From contig NC_039516.1 of NCBI RefSeq assembly GCF_003672135.1, forward strand, positions 6,741,838-6,805,837: a stretch of DNA of 64,000 nucleotides. The letters run 5' to 3'. Position 1 is the stretch's first letter. Every line of letters starts with the position of its first letter. The notes under the pieces were generated by a model. The model searched no databases and was not told the origin of the DNA. It worked only from the letters and a program-made list of their open reading frames with translations. Positions 54,101-63,895 of the stretch are shown in pieces. The stretch comes from Ooceraea biroi. Its lineage: Eukaryota > Arthropoda > Insecta > Hymenoptera > Formicidae. The position numbers and the translations under genes are program-made.

Positions 54101-54785
54101 GACATTACGTAAACATGGAATAACTTTATTGGAAGGTATTACACCGCGCTCTCTGCTAATGGCACCGCTTCCTTCGTCCTCGTCGTCTCTTATTTCGATG
54201 CACCTAGCTCGCTCTTTTCTCTTGTCTAAAAGGATATTATCAACGCGGGTGCCTTCAGACCTATTTTTCGTTACCGTAAGCTCATTCCTGCTTCACCGAC
54301 AAAGAAAATGCTTCCCGCGATGTTGATAATTCTATTCTGCCGCCGAGACGCTGGAAGAGACGTTGCACTTTCGCGGCAAACATAAATATAATGATGATCT
54401 TGAGGATCACGAACTCGTTTAGTAAGTTCTCAGTTCAAGAATATGTCTTAAGGTCTCAAGGATGTCTATAATCTATGTTACTTCTAGCGATAATTTTTTC
54501 CTCGATTTAAACAAATTAACAGACAAAATCTTAACTGGTCTAGGAATGTGTGGAAAGATGACACTCACCTCTCATGTAGATGTAAGCGGTGCCACGCATG
54601 TTTCTTCTCGTGAGAACGATGAGATTCAGGATGTTGCCGATGATGCCGAAGCAGCAAATGGTCGGCAACACGATACCGTAACTGACCCTCCTCAAAGTCG
54701 GCGTTCGCGGATCCTCCAGCATATCCAGGTCTTCCGGCAGCAGGCAGATATTTTGAATCCCGCTTGCGTTGTGCACGTCCACCAT
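33288..54785 (-). CDS. FMRFamide-receptor-like orphan class A GPCR (five exons, 386 aa)
   Basis: A plasma-membrane G-protein-coupled receptor, probably for a neuropeptide. Joining 54785-54569, 35553-35404, 34829-34579, 34189-33902 and 33542-33288 gives 1161 nt with no internal stop. All four introns are GT-AG; phases 1,1,0,0. Seven helices fall at about residues 34-58, 74-94, 109-134, 155-174, 208-234, 264-291 and 303-326, with helix 8 (SEDFRNTL) after TM7. Seen: GN motif (N51), ERY (135-137) in place of DRY, VCHP after it, TM5 Pro220, TM6 CVSP (Pro283), NYSITFYIYCLFSEDF in TM7, an N-glycosylation sequon NAS at residue 6 and a Thr-rich tail. TM7 ends in the NxSIxFYIYC form typical of the FMRFamide/FRPR-related branch rather than NPxxY. 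From memory it resembles the insect orphans annotated B0563.6-like (Drosophila CG33639/CG13229 group); the ligand is not known to me. The start is the first in-frame ATG after a stop, in a good context (CAAAATGG). Confidence 0.92.
33543..33901 (-). other. Receptor intron 4 (359 bp)
   Basis: GTAACG donor at 33901 and TTGCAG acceptor at 33543. Phase 0. AT-rich, with no other feature seen. Confidence 0.9.
33902..34189 (-). CDS. Receptor exon 4: TM5, third intracellular loop, TM6
   Basis: Encodes residues 207-302. TM5 (VYKVVLEMVFKVAPTILLAG onward) carries Pro220. The third intracellular loop is basic (RRSCERRRRMTLSRTVSNDE) and contains RTVS, a plausible kinase site. TM6 follows ERR and contains FLICVSP, where Pro283 is the TM6 proline and the usual aromatic of CWxP is Val. 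Flanked by TTTCAG and CAG|GTAACG; 288 bp, phase 0 at both ends. Confidence 0.93.
34190..34578 (-). other. Receptor intron 3 (389 bp)
   Basis: Donor CAG|GTAATT and acceptor ATTTCAG. Phase 0. It contains a short purine-rich run (about 34508-34545 on the plus strand) and otherwise AT-rich sequence. Confidence 0.9.
34579..34829 (-). CDS. Receptor exon 3: TM3, ERY box, TM4, second extracellular loop
   Basis: Begins in phase 1 after ATAG (34830) and encodes residues 123 (shared) to 206. VGVMMLLALTVERYVSVCHP contains the G-protein-coupling ERY and its usual follow-on VCHP. TM4 (LTVVLIPLVTFLVYLPSVF) lacks the common Trp. The second extracellular loop has one Cys (residue 181) and ends QSFLNSWYYQ with an NQS sequon at 196. 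Joined to exon 2 it forms the diagnostic string GNGCLGVGVMM. Confidence 0.93.
34830..35403 (-). other. Receptor intron 2 (574 bp)
   Basis: Donor G|GTAAAT (35403-35398) and acceptor GCATAG (34835-34830). Phase 1. A plus-strand open frame covering much of it has no recognisable motif and is read as chance. Confidence 0.88.
35404..35553 (-). CDS. Receptor exon 2: TM2 and first extracellular loop
   Basis: Begins in phase 1 after TTTTTGCAG and ends at a GTAAAT donor. It completes Gly73 and encodes YSAAALLAILFCIPFALRVL as TM2, then a Trp-rich loop (HKETGGWSSWPQAFYHAHLE) and the start of TM3 (LFLGNGCL). The Asp normally found in the middle of TM2 is absent: an AAALLAI stretch occupies that place. 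No Cys stands 25 residues before the Arg of ERY, where the TM3 disulfide cysteine would be; that position is Ala111. Confidence 0.93.
46061..46100. repeat. Two tandem copies of a 20-bp AT-rich unit
   Basis: The unit TTTTATATAATTTATCATCA is followed directly by a second copy that differs only in its last two bases. It is a local duplication with no coding potential. Confidence 0.85.
51011..51051. repeat. TA microsatellite with ACA interruptions
   Basis: Alternating TA for about 40 bp, interrupted twice by a CA step. Lies about 100 bp before a CT microsatellite. Confidence 0.9.
51148..51181. repeat. (CT)n microsatellite with one TT interruption
   Basis: About 34 bp of CT dinucleotides, interrupted once, followed by a further T-rich pyrimidine segment. 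Confidence 0.9.
54569..54785 (-). CDS. Receptor exon 1: extracellular N-terminus, TM1, first intracellular loop
   Basis: The ATG at 54785-54783 (context CAAAATGG) is the first in-frame ATG after a stop at 54872-54870. Residues 1-33 form a short extracellular N-terminus without a clear signal peptide, with one sequon (NAS, residue 6). TM1 follows (YGIVLPTICCFGIIGNILNL), with the GN pair at 50-51, then RRNMRGTAYIYMRG as the first intracellular loop. MRGxAYxY is typical of FMRFamide/FRPR-type receptors. The exon ends AGAG|GTGAGT in phase 1. Further upstream non-coding exons are possible. Confidence 0.9.
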
Positions 54786-54798
54786 TTTGCCGCTCTCT

Positions 54799-54897
54799 TC
54801 AGCATCCTTCACAGCTCGCGACAAGTTTTCCCGTCCCACCGTGTACGCGGGCCCATCCTCGAACTCGGTTCAGCTCGCTCGGCCAACGTGCGCGCAT
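54799..54897 (-). promoter_or_regulatory. Possible upstream ORF in the receptor 5' leader
   Basis: If the leader is unspliced here, an ATG at 54897 in a good context (GCAAAATGCG) opens a 32-codon frame (begins MRARWPSEL, ends CEGC) whose TGA (54801-54799) lies 13 bases before the receptor ATG, in a different frame. Such an element usually lowers translation of the main frame. It depends on the leader extending through 54897 without an intron. Confidence 0.35.
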
Positions 54898-55983
54898 TTT
54901 GCGTTCTCCAATTCGACAATTAGCTCAATTCGCGATTGACTTGAAAGAGCGATCGCGCTTTTTGCAAATTCTACAATGATTTATGGAACGACACAACAGT
55001 CTCATCGCGCTCCGGACTTTAAAAACGAGTTTAGCGATAAACATTGAGAACGAAACGCGAGATTCGGCAGTGCTTATCGTCAAGCAAGATCGTTAGATCG
55101 TCGACTCGCCGGCCACGTGGTTTTCACATGCGTGCATCCGTCAAAAATACACCTGTCACGCAACAGGTGCGACAAAAGTTTCATTTTACCATGGAGGCGG
55201 CCACCGTGGGAGTTGGGAAGTCTGAACAAGTCTGTCGACCCGAATAAGCGGCTTTACTGCTCTCGATATCCGGCGCGGCTGCTTATTTCACCGAGGAATC
55301 TGAACGCGTTCTTCCTGACAATTTGTACGCCGCCATGCTCGAACGGCAGGTGTGCTGCACCACACTATCCTGAAAACAAACAGTGGTTCGTACATGTATT
55401 CCGCAAATCCAATACATTCGCCGCAGCGCTATTTATTTTTTCCAGCTGCGTTCGAGCTTTGATCGAAAAGAACACTCAGCAATCAGAAAATTAATTAAAA
55501 TTGAAGTAATAAGCTCGATTTTTGGGAATTTAAGTACGAGTTTCAATGTTTTTTAAATAACATTGCGGATCTCCTCCTCTGTGCCACTTAAATCGCATTT
55601 AATTCGTATTTAATTCATAAATATTAATATATAAAATATCTGCGCGCGCGACTTGTAAAATAACACTATTAAATAATACGAAGTGTCGGAGAAATCGATC
55701 TACTTTTCGTTACGTATCTCCCGTGAATTTACTCATGATGGAATCGGGAGTGACTGCGAAAATGCAGGATGATTGGAAGTTAAAATCGAACATTCTCCAT
55801 CGCGAAAGGAACGCTAATGAACTGATAGTTGGGAGAGAGTTGGGAGCGAGGTGCTCCGCGGGCGTGATTCTTCATGGTTCCGCCTCGCAGAGAGCCGACC
55901 AAGAAATCCGGAACGACGCCGCCGTCCCGTCGCAGGAAGGAAATTGTTGCTGGCAGCAACGCGGATTTAAATTCAGCGGTCGA

Positions 55984-55984
55984 C

Positions 55985-56029
<45 letters not shown>
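55984..56029. repeat. (CT)n microsatellite
   Basis: About 46 bp of CT dinucleotides with one CCC interruption near the start, about 1.2 kb upstream of the receptor start codon. Confidence 0.95.
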
Positions 56030-56031
<2 letters not shown>

Positions 56032-59000
56032 CGCTTCCGGATTTCGAGAGTTTGCGGTTCAAGGAACGGCTGAATTCAGATCCTGAATGAAAATGGATAG
56101 CCTCCGTCTCCCGTCGGCCCTCCCCGGCGACATCCCCACAGCGTGCATCAGCAGGCTCTCCACCCCGTAGTCGGTTTATATTCAAGACGTTCGTTCCGTG
56201 TCGCCGCGGGTTCCCTTCATGGCGAAATATTTTCCTGCCGACGGAAAGGCTGCTGGCGAAAAAAGAGACTGTCACCTGTCGGAAACGAATATAATCTCCA
56301 CGCCTCGTCGTGCGAACTGAATTCTCGACGAGGTGGCTTTATGTAATCCGTGCGCCTAACGCGTCCTTCCACATACTCGCCGATCCGCCCTCGAAGCAAG
56401 ATACTAAGCATCCCTCGTGCATCCATCGCGCGTTTTGGTAAAGTTCAAGCGATCCAGCTCAAAGTTCGAGATCGCGTTTCACCACGGTGACGTTCCTGGC
56501 GCGATTCCTGGCAACTTTGTCGCAAGAAATATTCAGCAAGTTTTCGGGAGAGGGACTTGTATGAATTCGTACGAGATGCGGCGTCGGAGCTGAAATCGAT
56601 TTTCTGTAGCGGGAAACGGAAACGTCGCTTAAATTTCTTGGCCTCGTATTGAAACACTTTTTATCGTATTAGGTTCTCTCGTCTCTTCTCGGCGGAATGT
56701 CCGTAAGTGTATCAAGGTGCGCGGAATGCGTCACGGATGATGTTGCCATTAACGATAAAGACAATTGTGTTACGATGTCGCTATCGCTGGCAATCGGCAC
56801 TCGTCGCAAGAGAAATGTTTTTTCTTCGAAGTGCCTAGGCGGAGACTGTTTGCACTTTCTATTCCCCGCTCCCTGCGGTAAGACGTGCTGTCTTGTAGAT
56901 CCCTCGAGGATCGTAAACGAAACTGTATGGGTGTGTTCATTGTCACACCCTAGATTAGTCTAGCAAGGATCAGAAATTTAGACTCATCCAATTGGGGTAA
57001 CAAAAACATGGAACATAGTAGCTTAACTATTTTCTCTTGTTCTTCGAGATTGTATTACATGATACTATAGATATGTAGATGATATCCGCAACAGTCTTGG
57101 AAGTACTTGGAAGTTTTGGAGCATATAAGAAAAGTTAGTTTTATCATTTTTATTTGAATTATTCATTACTGCTTGTTCGGATCTTTAATTTAGCAATTCT
57201 TGCACAATATTGGATAATATAAAGAACAACAGGCGAATTTAGTGAAATAATCAACTGCCTGTCGTAATAAACTCGCGAATGACAACTTGAAGCCTGGATC
57301 GCTCGCCGGAACGTGGAGATTACTCGAGCTGCAGCGTGTACCGGGATTAATCCCCGACTCCGGGATAACGTCCCGCAAATCCGCGTGTTTTACGCTTTGC
57401 TTCGCAAATATTTCCCGACGTACGCGCGTCTTCCGCCTCTGAAACCGTAAACCGAACGAACAAAGAAATAAAGCGTGCGTGTGCTTCCTGTCATCTCGCG
57501 GATAGCTTATCGATCACTTCACTTTATACGTCGATGAAGTCTTTCCTCGCCTCGGTCGTGCGACCGCGACCGAGAGTGTAATAGACTCTGCTTCTCGTAT
57601 ATAAGCTGTAAAATCGCGACCGGTAGACCGTCAAATTGCACCGGGCCAGGATGATGGAACAGGGGCAGCCAAATGAGATCGTTCATGAGTTCGTGAAACT
57701 CCTTGAGACACGAAATTTTTAAGTAAATTGTAAGCACGATAGATTTGAGATGTTCTTTGAGAAACTGAAAATAGTCGAAGTAGGCTCCAATGAATTATTC
57801 CGACGTATTATTAGGTATAAAAAGATGTATGATATCGATAATTAAGTTATATAAATGCTGTTTGCATATCATTAAACATAATGTCATGTAAATGTCCAGA
57901 AATTGACGGGCTGATTCGCACCTATTCAAACTTTTATTCATGCGAAGCTCCCGGTATTCAAATGTAAAATTCCAGTAAGTAATCAATAGCGTTCGCACGT
58001 GAAATCAAATTTTATATCAAGAGGGTAGAAATGCTTAAAGTGCGTTCATAATTTAACAACATTTAATCTCAGATTATATAATAATACATGCACATTTTTA
58101 AAAAATTAATAGAAGAATCTCTAAGAGAATTACGCGCGCGCGTAAAAAATTACAATTTTGGTAATTTAAAAAATTATTGCTGCAAGCCATAAGCTACAAA
58201 GAGAAAAAAGTAACTTATAAAATAAACTGAAACTGCAAGTAATACTGAATTATTTTTATCATATCTTCCAATACATTCCGGTATACTCTTAGAACGAAAA
58301 TATACCTGTGCCTGCTGAGGGTTAAGAAGGCGCTTCCATAATTGAGTTGTTCGATAGAAAGTCAAGGGAAAGTCAATGAGAGGAGGAGGCGAAGCTCTTT
58401 TGCGTGCCGATGAGGTTGATCGACGTTTCTCCCTGCCCGACGAGCACTTGGAGTTTCACCCTCGCTGATCGGTCGACGATCGCTTTCGCTCGCTATCGAC
58501 TTATCGCAAGTCAAGTTGAAACTATGGGTTATTATTGCATGAAACGAGTTCGTCCCCCCTCCCCGTTGTTTCCCTTATATTACAGTCTTTTCATATTATT
58601 ATAGATACATGTGGCGACGAGCGAAACTTCCATTTACATCCCAATACCATAAAAATATGTAAATTCGCTGGTAATCATCGAAGATTTCAGCGAGTTCGAC
58701 CGTTTGGGCACGTACCCTCATAACGAGGATAACAGCCACCCCCTCGATCATTGACAAGACCGAGTAACGATTTTCCTCGGATCGAGTTTATATATCCTCG
58801 TTCGAATGCACGGCTTCGATCGAACCAATCCGTGGATTCCCGTCGTAATCTGCGTGCAAGTCCACGGAGGATTCGCAGGGTGAGGAATGGCGTGTGGGTG
58901 GTGTCTCGAGTGCACCACGTGGCGTCATCCTGACGCGGAATGTGCGGTCGTTAGGCTAAAACGCTGCAATTTGATCCGCATCGTGTACACACATACGCAA

Positions 59001-61261
59001 ATACACACACACATGTATGGAATGGTCAGCTGTTATCCGGCCGGCACGTGGATCGCGAAAATACCCCGGCGATAAATCATGAGCCGTTTGTGAAACAACA
59101 GCCCGTCGCAGATCGGCGAAGGGCTGCATGTAAGAATAAAGATGAGCGCACTCGTTTCGCAACGGAGTTACTTATGACTTACTCCGGACCCATAAAGCAC
59201 GTGATTGCAACGTTTAGAAGTCCTTCTTGCGGAGGAGAGACGTCTTCTTTTTCGGTCTTCTCAAGCACTCTCGCCCTTGACTCTCCGGCAACTCGGCTTA
59301 ACTTTATTAATAACAACTTTGTTAAAACAACGATATACGCGCGCGCGAGGCAGCAAAAGTATAACTGCGAAACTGCGATCGCCGTTTTATACTTTGTATA
59401 ACATACACGTGCGCATAATGATACTTCGATACCTTTTTTTCCTTCTTTTTGCGCGTTTTTCTCCCCTTTGCCTTCTTTCATTCTCATTTCTTCTCTGTCT
59501 CAAGGGTCGTGTTGCGAGTGACAGCTACGCGCGTACAGCGGGAAAAAGAGAGAAGAAGGGACAAGACGTGCCCGTCAGATTATAACTGCGGCGAGTCCAA
59601 AATTAACGACAATTGCGGGTCGCTTTTATTATCTGTCTGAGAGGCCGTACTTTCAAGGGTGAGAAAATTGCGAGAAAAGAACACGGAAGTACGCGGGGCA
59701 TCGCGACACTCACACTGACGAACGTTGCGGTTAATATTTCGTAACGTACGACGGAAAACGTCGGGGGTGTGAAGGGGTGGAAAGGAAGAAGGGAATGGGA
59801 GCGACCGCGTTGCAGAATTGACACGTGGTGCGCGCAAAAGTCCCGCAGGAAACTTTGCAATTTCCTCGACCACGCGCGCGACTGTGTTTCGCGGCGGGGT
59901 GACAAACTCCCACAAGTTTTGCACCGACCAGGCGCGGAGGGCCCCTGCAGCCCCTTCTGCTTGTCCCCCTTACCCCATGCAGCAGCAGCTGCGACTTAAA
60001 ATACGCAACGGCGACGGCGGCGGGGAAAGAAACTCGGGCATACAGGCATTATGCATTCGTCCTTCGCGATGACGTCGCCCGAGACCACCCTCCGAATTGT
60101 CGGAATGTATCACGGGGGACAAGCGGGAGTGAGGCAGGATGCACATACACAGAGTGGACAAATCGAGTCGATTCTACGCTTACAATACATATTCGTACCA
60201 TTCGCCAGATTAACATAGGTCCCACACAGTTTGTGACATCCCCGGGTCTCTTGCGAGCTCTCCTACGATGACACACTGCTTTCCATTTTTCTACGCGAAT
60301 TTTTCTCTTGGTTTCTCTCCTTCCCTCTCTGCTAGAGGAGATTTTGCACCCCTTGACAATTCGAAATAACTCAGATGAACGGGGGACACATACACACGCA
60401 CACACTGCCGCATATTCTTATTTTATTAGGGCTATTCAACGTAATCGGCAATTTCTGCTGAATGTATCGCTTTGCGAAAGTTTGAGGAGTTGTAAGTGTG
60501 ATGGTTGATTATTCATATGTGTAAGTATGTAAGTATTTAATTAATCTATACAAGCCACTCACTGCACATTCACAAGTCTCGCAGATGGCCGTTACAAAGT
60601 TCTCGTGACAGTTCGGTCGATATTCCTTATATTGCTGCTTAAAGCACCGTTGAAATCATAAGACGATACTCCGGGGACCGAAGTTCATCGTGGAAAACTT
60701 AGCGCGCTTATAACAAAGCTGTCCACGATTTTCTTGGCGTTTCCCACCGCGCTGCCTCTTTTCGCAAAACAACTGGAGAGACGTCATGGATAATTGAAAA
60801 CTAAAAGCCGGCGTCCTACGTGATACGAATAAACCGTGTGCGCGTTGCGTATTACGAGGGTAGAAATTTATCTTCCGAGCAACAACAGATACCCGAGAGT
60901 CTCGACGAAAGGAGATTTATCACGCTGAGAAAGGATGCGGGGGTGCGACGTACACGCGGATGAGATCTAATTTATTCTCATGCATATTGCGCATTATTTA
61001 TCACGTAACTCGCACGCAAAACTCGCACGTAGCCGCCGATGGAAATATATACATGGAATTAATTACGCTTTATTGGCGCGTGCACCTCAATTATATCGAG
61101 TCCGCCCGCCCTCCCGGTCCGCGTTACTTTGCATATTACGCCAATAATTTGCGTAATTCTTTAACGAGTTTACGCCCCGCACGCACGCGCCATCGTTATC
61201 GTTACCGATTATTTATTGCTTCCCTCGTGCCTTTCATGTGGCAAAGTTTGGCATCGAAGTC

Positions 61262-61284
61262 ATTTTATTTTATTTTATTTTATT
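61262..61284. repeat. (ATTTT)4.6 pentanucleotide microsatellite
   Basis: Four full copies of ATTTT plus a partial fifth. Confidence 0.9.
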
Positions 61285-62380
61285 AAGGCGTCTTTTCACT
61301 CGAATATTCTTCACATCAGATATTAACGCGCTCAATTATTGTGGAAGAACGAATTATCTAAATCACTGTTTCCCTTAAACGGTTTACTCGCTCTAAAGAG
61401 GTAATCAAACTTTATCGCCGGTAGCGAAATTAGGTCGGCGCCCGTGCTGAGGCTCCGGCGAAAAATATTTTAGTGGGTGCTTATCGAGCCTATCGATAGC
61501 GTAATTAAAACCAATGCCAATAAAGCCGCTCATTTACTCGCCAAATGGAGACAGGTTTACGCGACCGCCCGTAATCTCGTTTTCGTCGTCGTTATACATC
61601 GAAAATCGCTGGACACGCGATAAAAACGGCGTGTAATCGCCAAGGAGGCCGGTCAAGTTAAATCGAAAGTAACGATCTTCCGCTCCCGGCTTCCCTTTTT
61701 CTCCGTCACTCGCTCTCTTTCTTTCAGCGCGAAACGCGCGCGCTTTTACGGCGCGACTTCCCGCCACTTGTCGGTAACGATTGCGACAGGAATGGCGGTT
61801 ATACCGCCGCGGATCGTTACATCCGTCACGGGAATTCGAAAGAAGAGGAGGAAGTCGCCGGATGAAGCCGCGGACACGCATTTCCACGATGGTGCTCCTT
61901 ACCTGGCACGCTCAATAGCTCTCGCCCTCCTCCACTCTCGGGGTGAGAAACGAGAAGAGAACGGGACGGACCTGAGTCTGACACGTGAAAATAGACGGCC
62001 CCGTATCACATGCGATAAACTTTACACCGCGAGACTGAGGGCGAAAAAAAGATTACGTTACGACAGTGAGCGAGATAACGAGATCCTCCTTTATATCGGA
62101 TGCGTCGCGTAAAGTCTCCTCTCTTTGTGGCAGGGGATGATGGCACCGGACTCTTATGTGGATGACTAATAATATCGTTTCCTTGCGTCTCCGAGCAAAA
62201 TTTCTTATCGCTTCGTCGAAAGGTCACTTCTGATTTTTTGATCTGAATATGTATGTATAATAAATGTGCATAAGATATGTGTTACAAGTGTACGTGTTCT
62301 CGCTTTATCATTATCAAGCGACGCGGTAGCGTCGCGACGCCAAGTACATAAAAATAAAAAATAAAGCTCTGAACAATGAG

Positions 62381-62575
62381 AATCACTGCATAAACATCGA
62401 GCGTTACCAAGTTCAGTGCATCGACGTCTATGCACTACTGTATAGCTTATCTGGAATTTATATCATTTGACAGGTCACATAGACTTATGATTAAAATATT
62501 TCAGGAACTAAAGCCGTAACCAAAAATCTACCGGCACTTTTATTATATAATATGGGTGCAAGCTTTTGATTGCGA
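62381..62575. repeat. Left flanking copy of a diverged direct repeat
   Basis: It begins GAATCACTGCATAAAC, continues through GAGCGTTACC and TAGCTTATCTGGAATTT, and then has TTTCAGGAACTAAAGCC, CGGCACTTTT and ATATAATATGGGTGCAAGCT. The same ordered blocks recur at 63735-63895 in the same orientation. This copy has extra sequence after GCGTTACC (about 62408-62431). It is the left edge of the composite repeat ending the window. Confidence 0.75.
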
Positions 62576-63010
62576 CCAATTTGATCAAGATTGATGCAGT
62601 CAGTCTTGAGATATTGTAATCGTATATTATAATTGTGACGTTTCATTTTCCTTTTCCATGCAATTCAGGTTCAGACTCACGTACATATGTTCGCACAAAC
62701 ACATGCAAAGCGATTTTGTCCGTCAAGCTGCCGTTCACACATGCATGATGTAATTTATTATAAATTAAAACTGATTTTAATACTTTTGGGTAATGTTTTA
62801 TTTTAAGATAAATATATAAATCGCAAAAACTATAAAAAATTTAAATTTACTTGTTTAAATGAAATCATCGTGATAACGTCGCAATGATAAGTAAATAATT
62901 CTTCTAATTTTTAACGATATATTATGACAATTTAATTTGAGTACAAATCAATCAACAAACGTTTCGGTCTATTCGTTAGACTATCTTCAATGTATATCAG
63001 TAAACCATAA

Positions 63011-63136
63011 GCGAAATCAAAAATCCATATTAATAGTTTCAACGGTCATTTGCAAAAATGTATTGATAGTCCATATCGCAATCCAAAATCCTTGTTAGTT
63101 AGAACAGTCCTTTGCAAATGTTTATTCATAGACCCA
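63011..63136. repeat. Two diverged tandem copies of an about 63-bp unit
   Basis: 63011-63075 and 63077-63136 share the order ATCAAAAATCC/ATCCAAAATCC, ACGGTCATTTGC/ACAGTCCTTTGC, AAATG then TATTGATAG/TATTCATAG. It sits directly before the 119-bp tandem array and inside the same composite repeat. Confidence 0.6.
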
Positions 63137-63160
63137 GTTAAAAAATCTTTCCCAGTTAAA

Positions 63161-63735
63161 GAACTTTTTCATTTCTGAGTTTACGGTATTTTCAATAGCA
63201 GAGAACTCTAGGCAATATAAAAAATAATGAGATCAACAACTCAGAACTGCTCGGAAAAAGAAAAACTTTCTAACGGCTAGAACTTTTTCATTTCTGAGTT
63301 TACGGTATTTTCAATAGCAGAGAACTCTAGGCAATATAAAAAATAATGATATCACCAACTCAGAACTGCTCGGAAAAAGAAAAACTTTTTACGGGTTAGA
63401 ACTTTTTCATTTCTGAGTTTACAGTATTTTCAATAGCAGAGAACTCTAGGCAATATAAAAAATAATGATATCAACAACTCAGAACTGCTCGGAAAAAGAA
63501 AAAATTTCTACGGGCTAGAACTTTTTCATTTCTGAGTTTACGGTATTTTCAATAGCAGAGAACTCTAGGCAATATAAAAAATAATGAGATCAACAACTCA
63601 GAACTGTTCGGAAAAAGAAAAAATTTCTAAGGGCTAGAACTTTTTCATTTCTGAGTTTACGGTATTTTCAATAGCAGAGAACTCTAGGCAATATAAAAAT
63701 TAATGTTATCAACAACTCAGAACTGCTCGGAAAGA
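63161..63735. repeat. 119-bp tandem repeat, 4.8 copies
   Basis: Units start at 63161, 63280, 63399, 63518 and 63637, each exactly 119 bp after the last; the fifth is cut at about 99 bp. Units begin GAACTTTTTCATTTCTGAGT and differ by only a few substitutions. Within each unit CTTTTTC and TTCTGAGTT near the start are complementary to AACTCAGAA and GAAAAAG near the end (63164-63181 against 63238-63260 in unit 1), so each unit can fold into a hairpin with an internal bulge and a loop of about 56 bases. No ORF of note. It is not a CRISPR array: the whole unit is repeated, without variable spacers. Confidence 0.95.
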
Positions 63736-63895
63736 ATTGGCATAAACGTTGAGCGCTACCGTAGCTTATCCGGAATTTCATGCTAAATTCATGTCAAACA
63801 AACTTTTGATTAAAATATCTCAGGAACTAAAGCCTTATTTAAAAATCCAACGGCACTTTAAAAATATAATATGGATGCAAGCTTTCGATTGCGAT
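63735..63895. repeat. Right flanking copy of the diverged direct repeat
   Basis: It begins GAATTGGCATAAACGTTGAG and has GAGCGCTACC, TAGCTTATCCGGAATTT, ATCTCAGGAACTAAAGCC, CGGCACTTTA and ATATAATATGGATGCAAGCT in the same order and orientation as 62381-62575. Start-to-start spacing is about 1.35 kb. Either these are the two ends of one element or two periods of a larger tandem array continuing past the window edge. Confidence 0.75.

Larger units (their letters stand above)
35554..54568 (-). other. Receptor intron 1 (19,015 bp)
   Basis: Donor G|GTGAGT at 54568 and acceptor TTTTTGCAG at 35554; phase 1. It separates TM1 from TM2. No nested gene could be supported. It holds AT-rich stretches (about 36.3-36.5, 38.3-38.5, 43.0-43.3, 46.0-46.2, 48.2-48.4 and 52.4-52.8 kb), CpG-rich blocks (about 49.0-49.6 and 51.85-52.25 kb), TA and CT microsatellites near 51.0-51.2 kb and a duplicated 20-mer at 46061-46100. 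Isolated donor-like sites (44127, 43826) lack convincing exons and are discussed under rejected items. Confidence 0.88.
54786..62380. other. 5' side of the receptor gene; no second gene supported
   Basis: Contains the receptor 5' UTR and presumably its promoter or upstream exons. A consensus minus-strand donor (CAG|GTAAGG, exon edge 61903) follows a stretch open in one frame for nearly 40 codons and could end a distal 5'-UTR exon. Otherwise there are CT and ATTTT microsatellites, CpG-rich patches (about 59.7-60.1 kb) and AT-rich patches (about 57.0-57.2, 57.8-58.3 kb). The remaining open frames in this stretch show no recognisable motif. Confidence 0.55.

Noticed and set aside
54462..54923. 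153-codon plus-strand open frame
   Set aside because: Antisense to receptor exon 1, which has family motifs and matching splice phases.
63161..63735. Possible CRISPR array
   Set aside because: The entire 119-bp unit is repeated without unique spacers, and the context is an animal genome.
62381..63895. Possible LTR retrotransposon bounded by the direct repeats
   Set aside because: The flanks do not clearly begin TG and end CA, the copies are strongly diverged, and there is no primer-binding site, polypurine tract or coding interior. Described only as a composite repeat.
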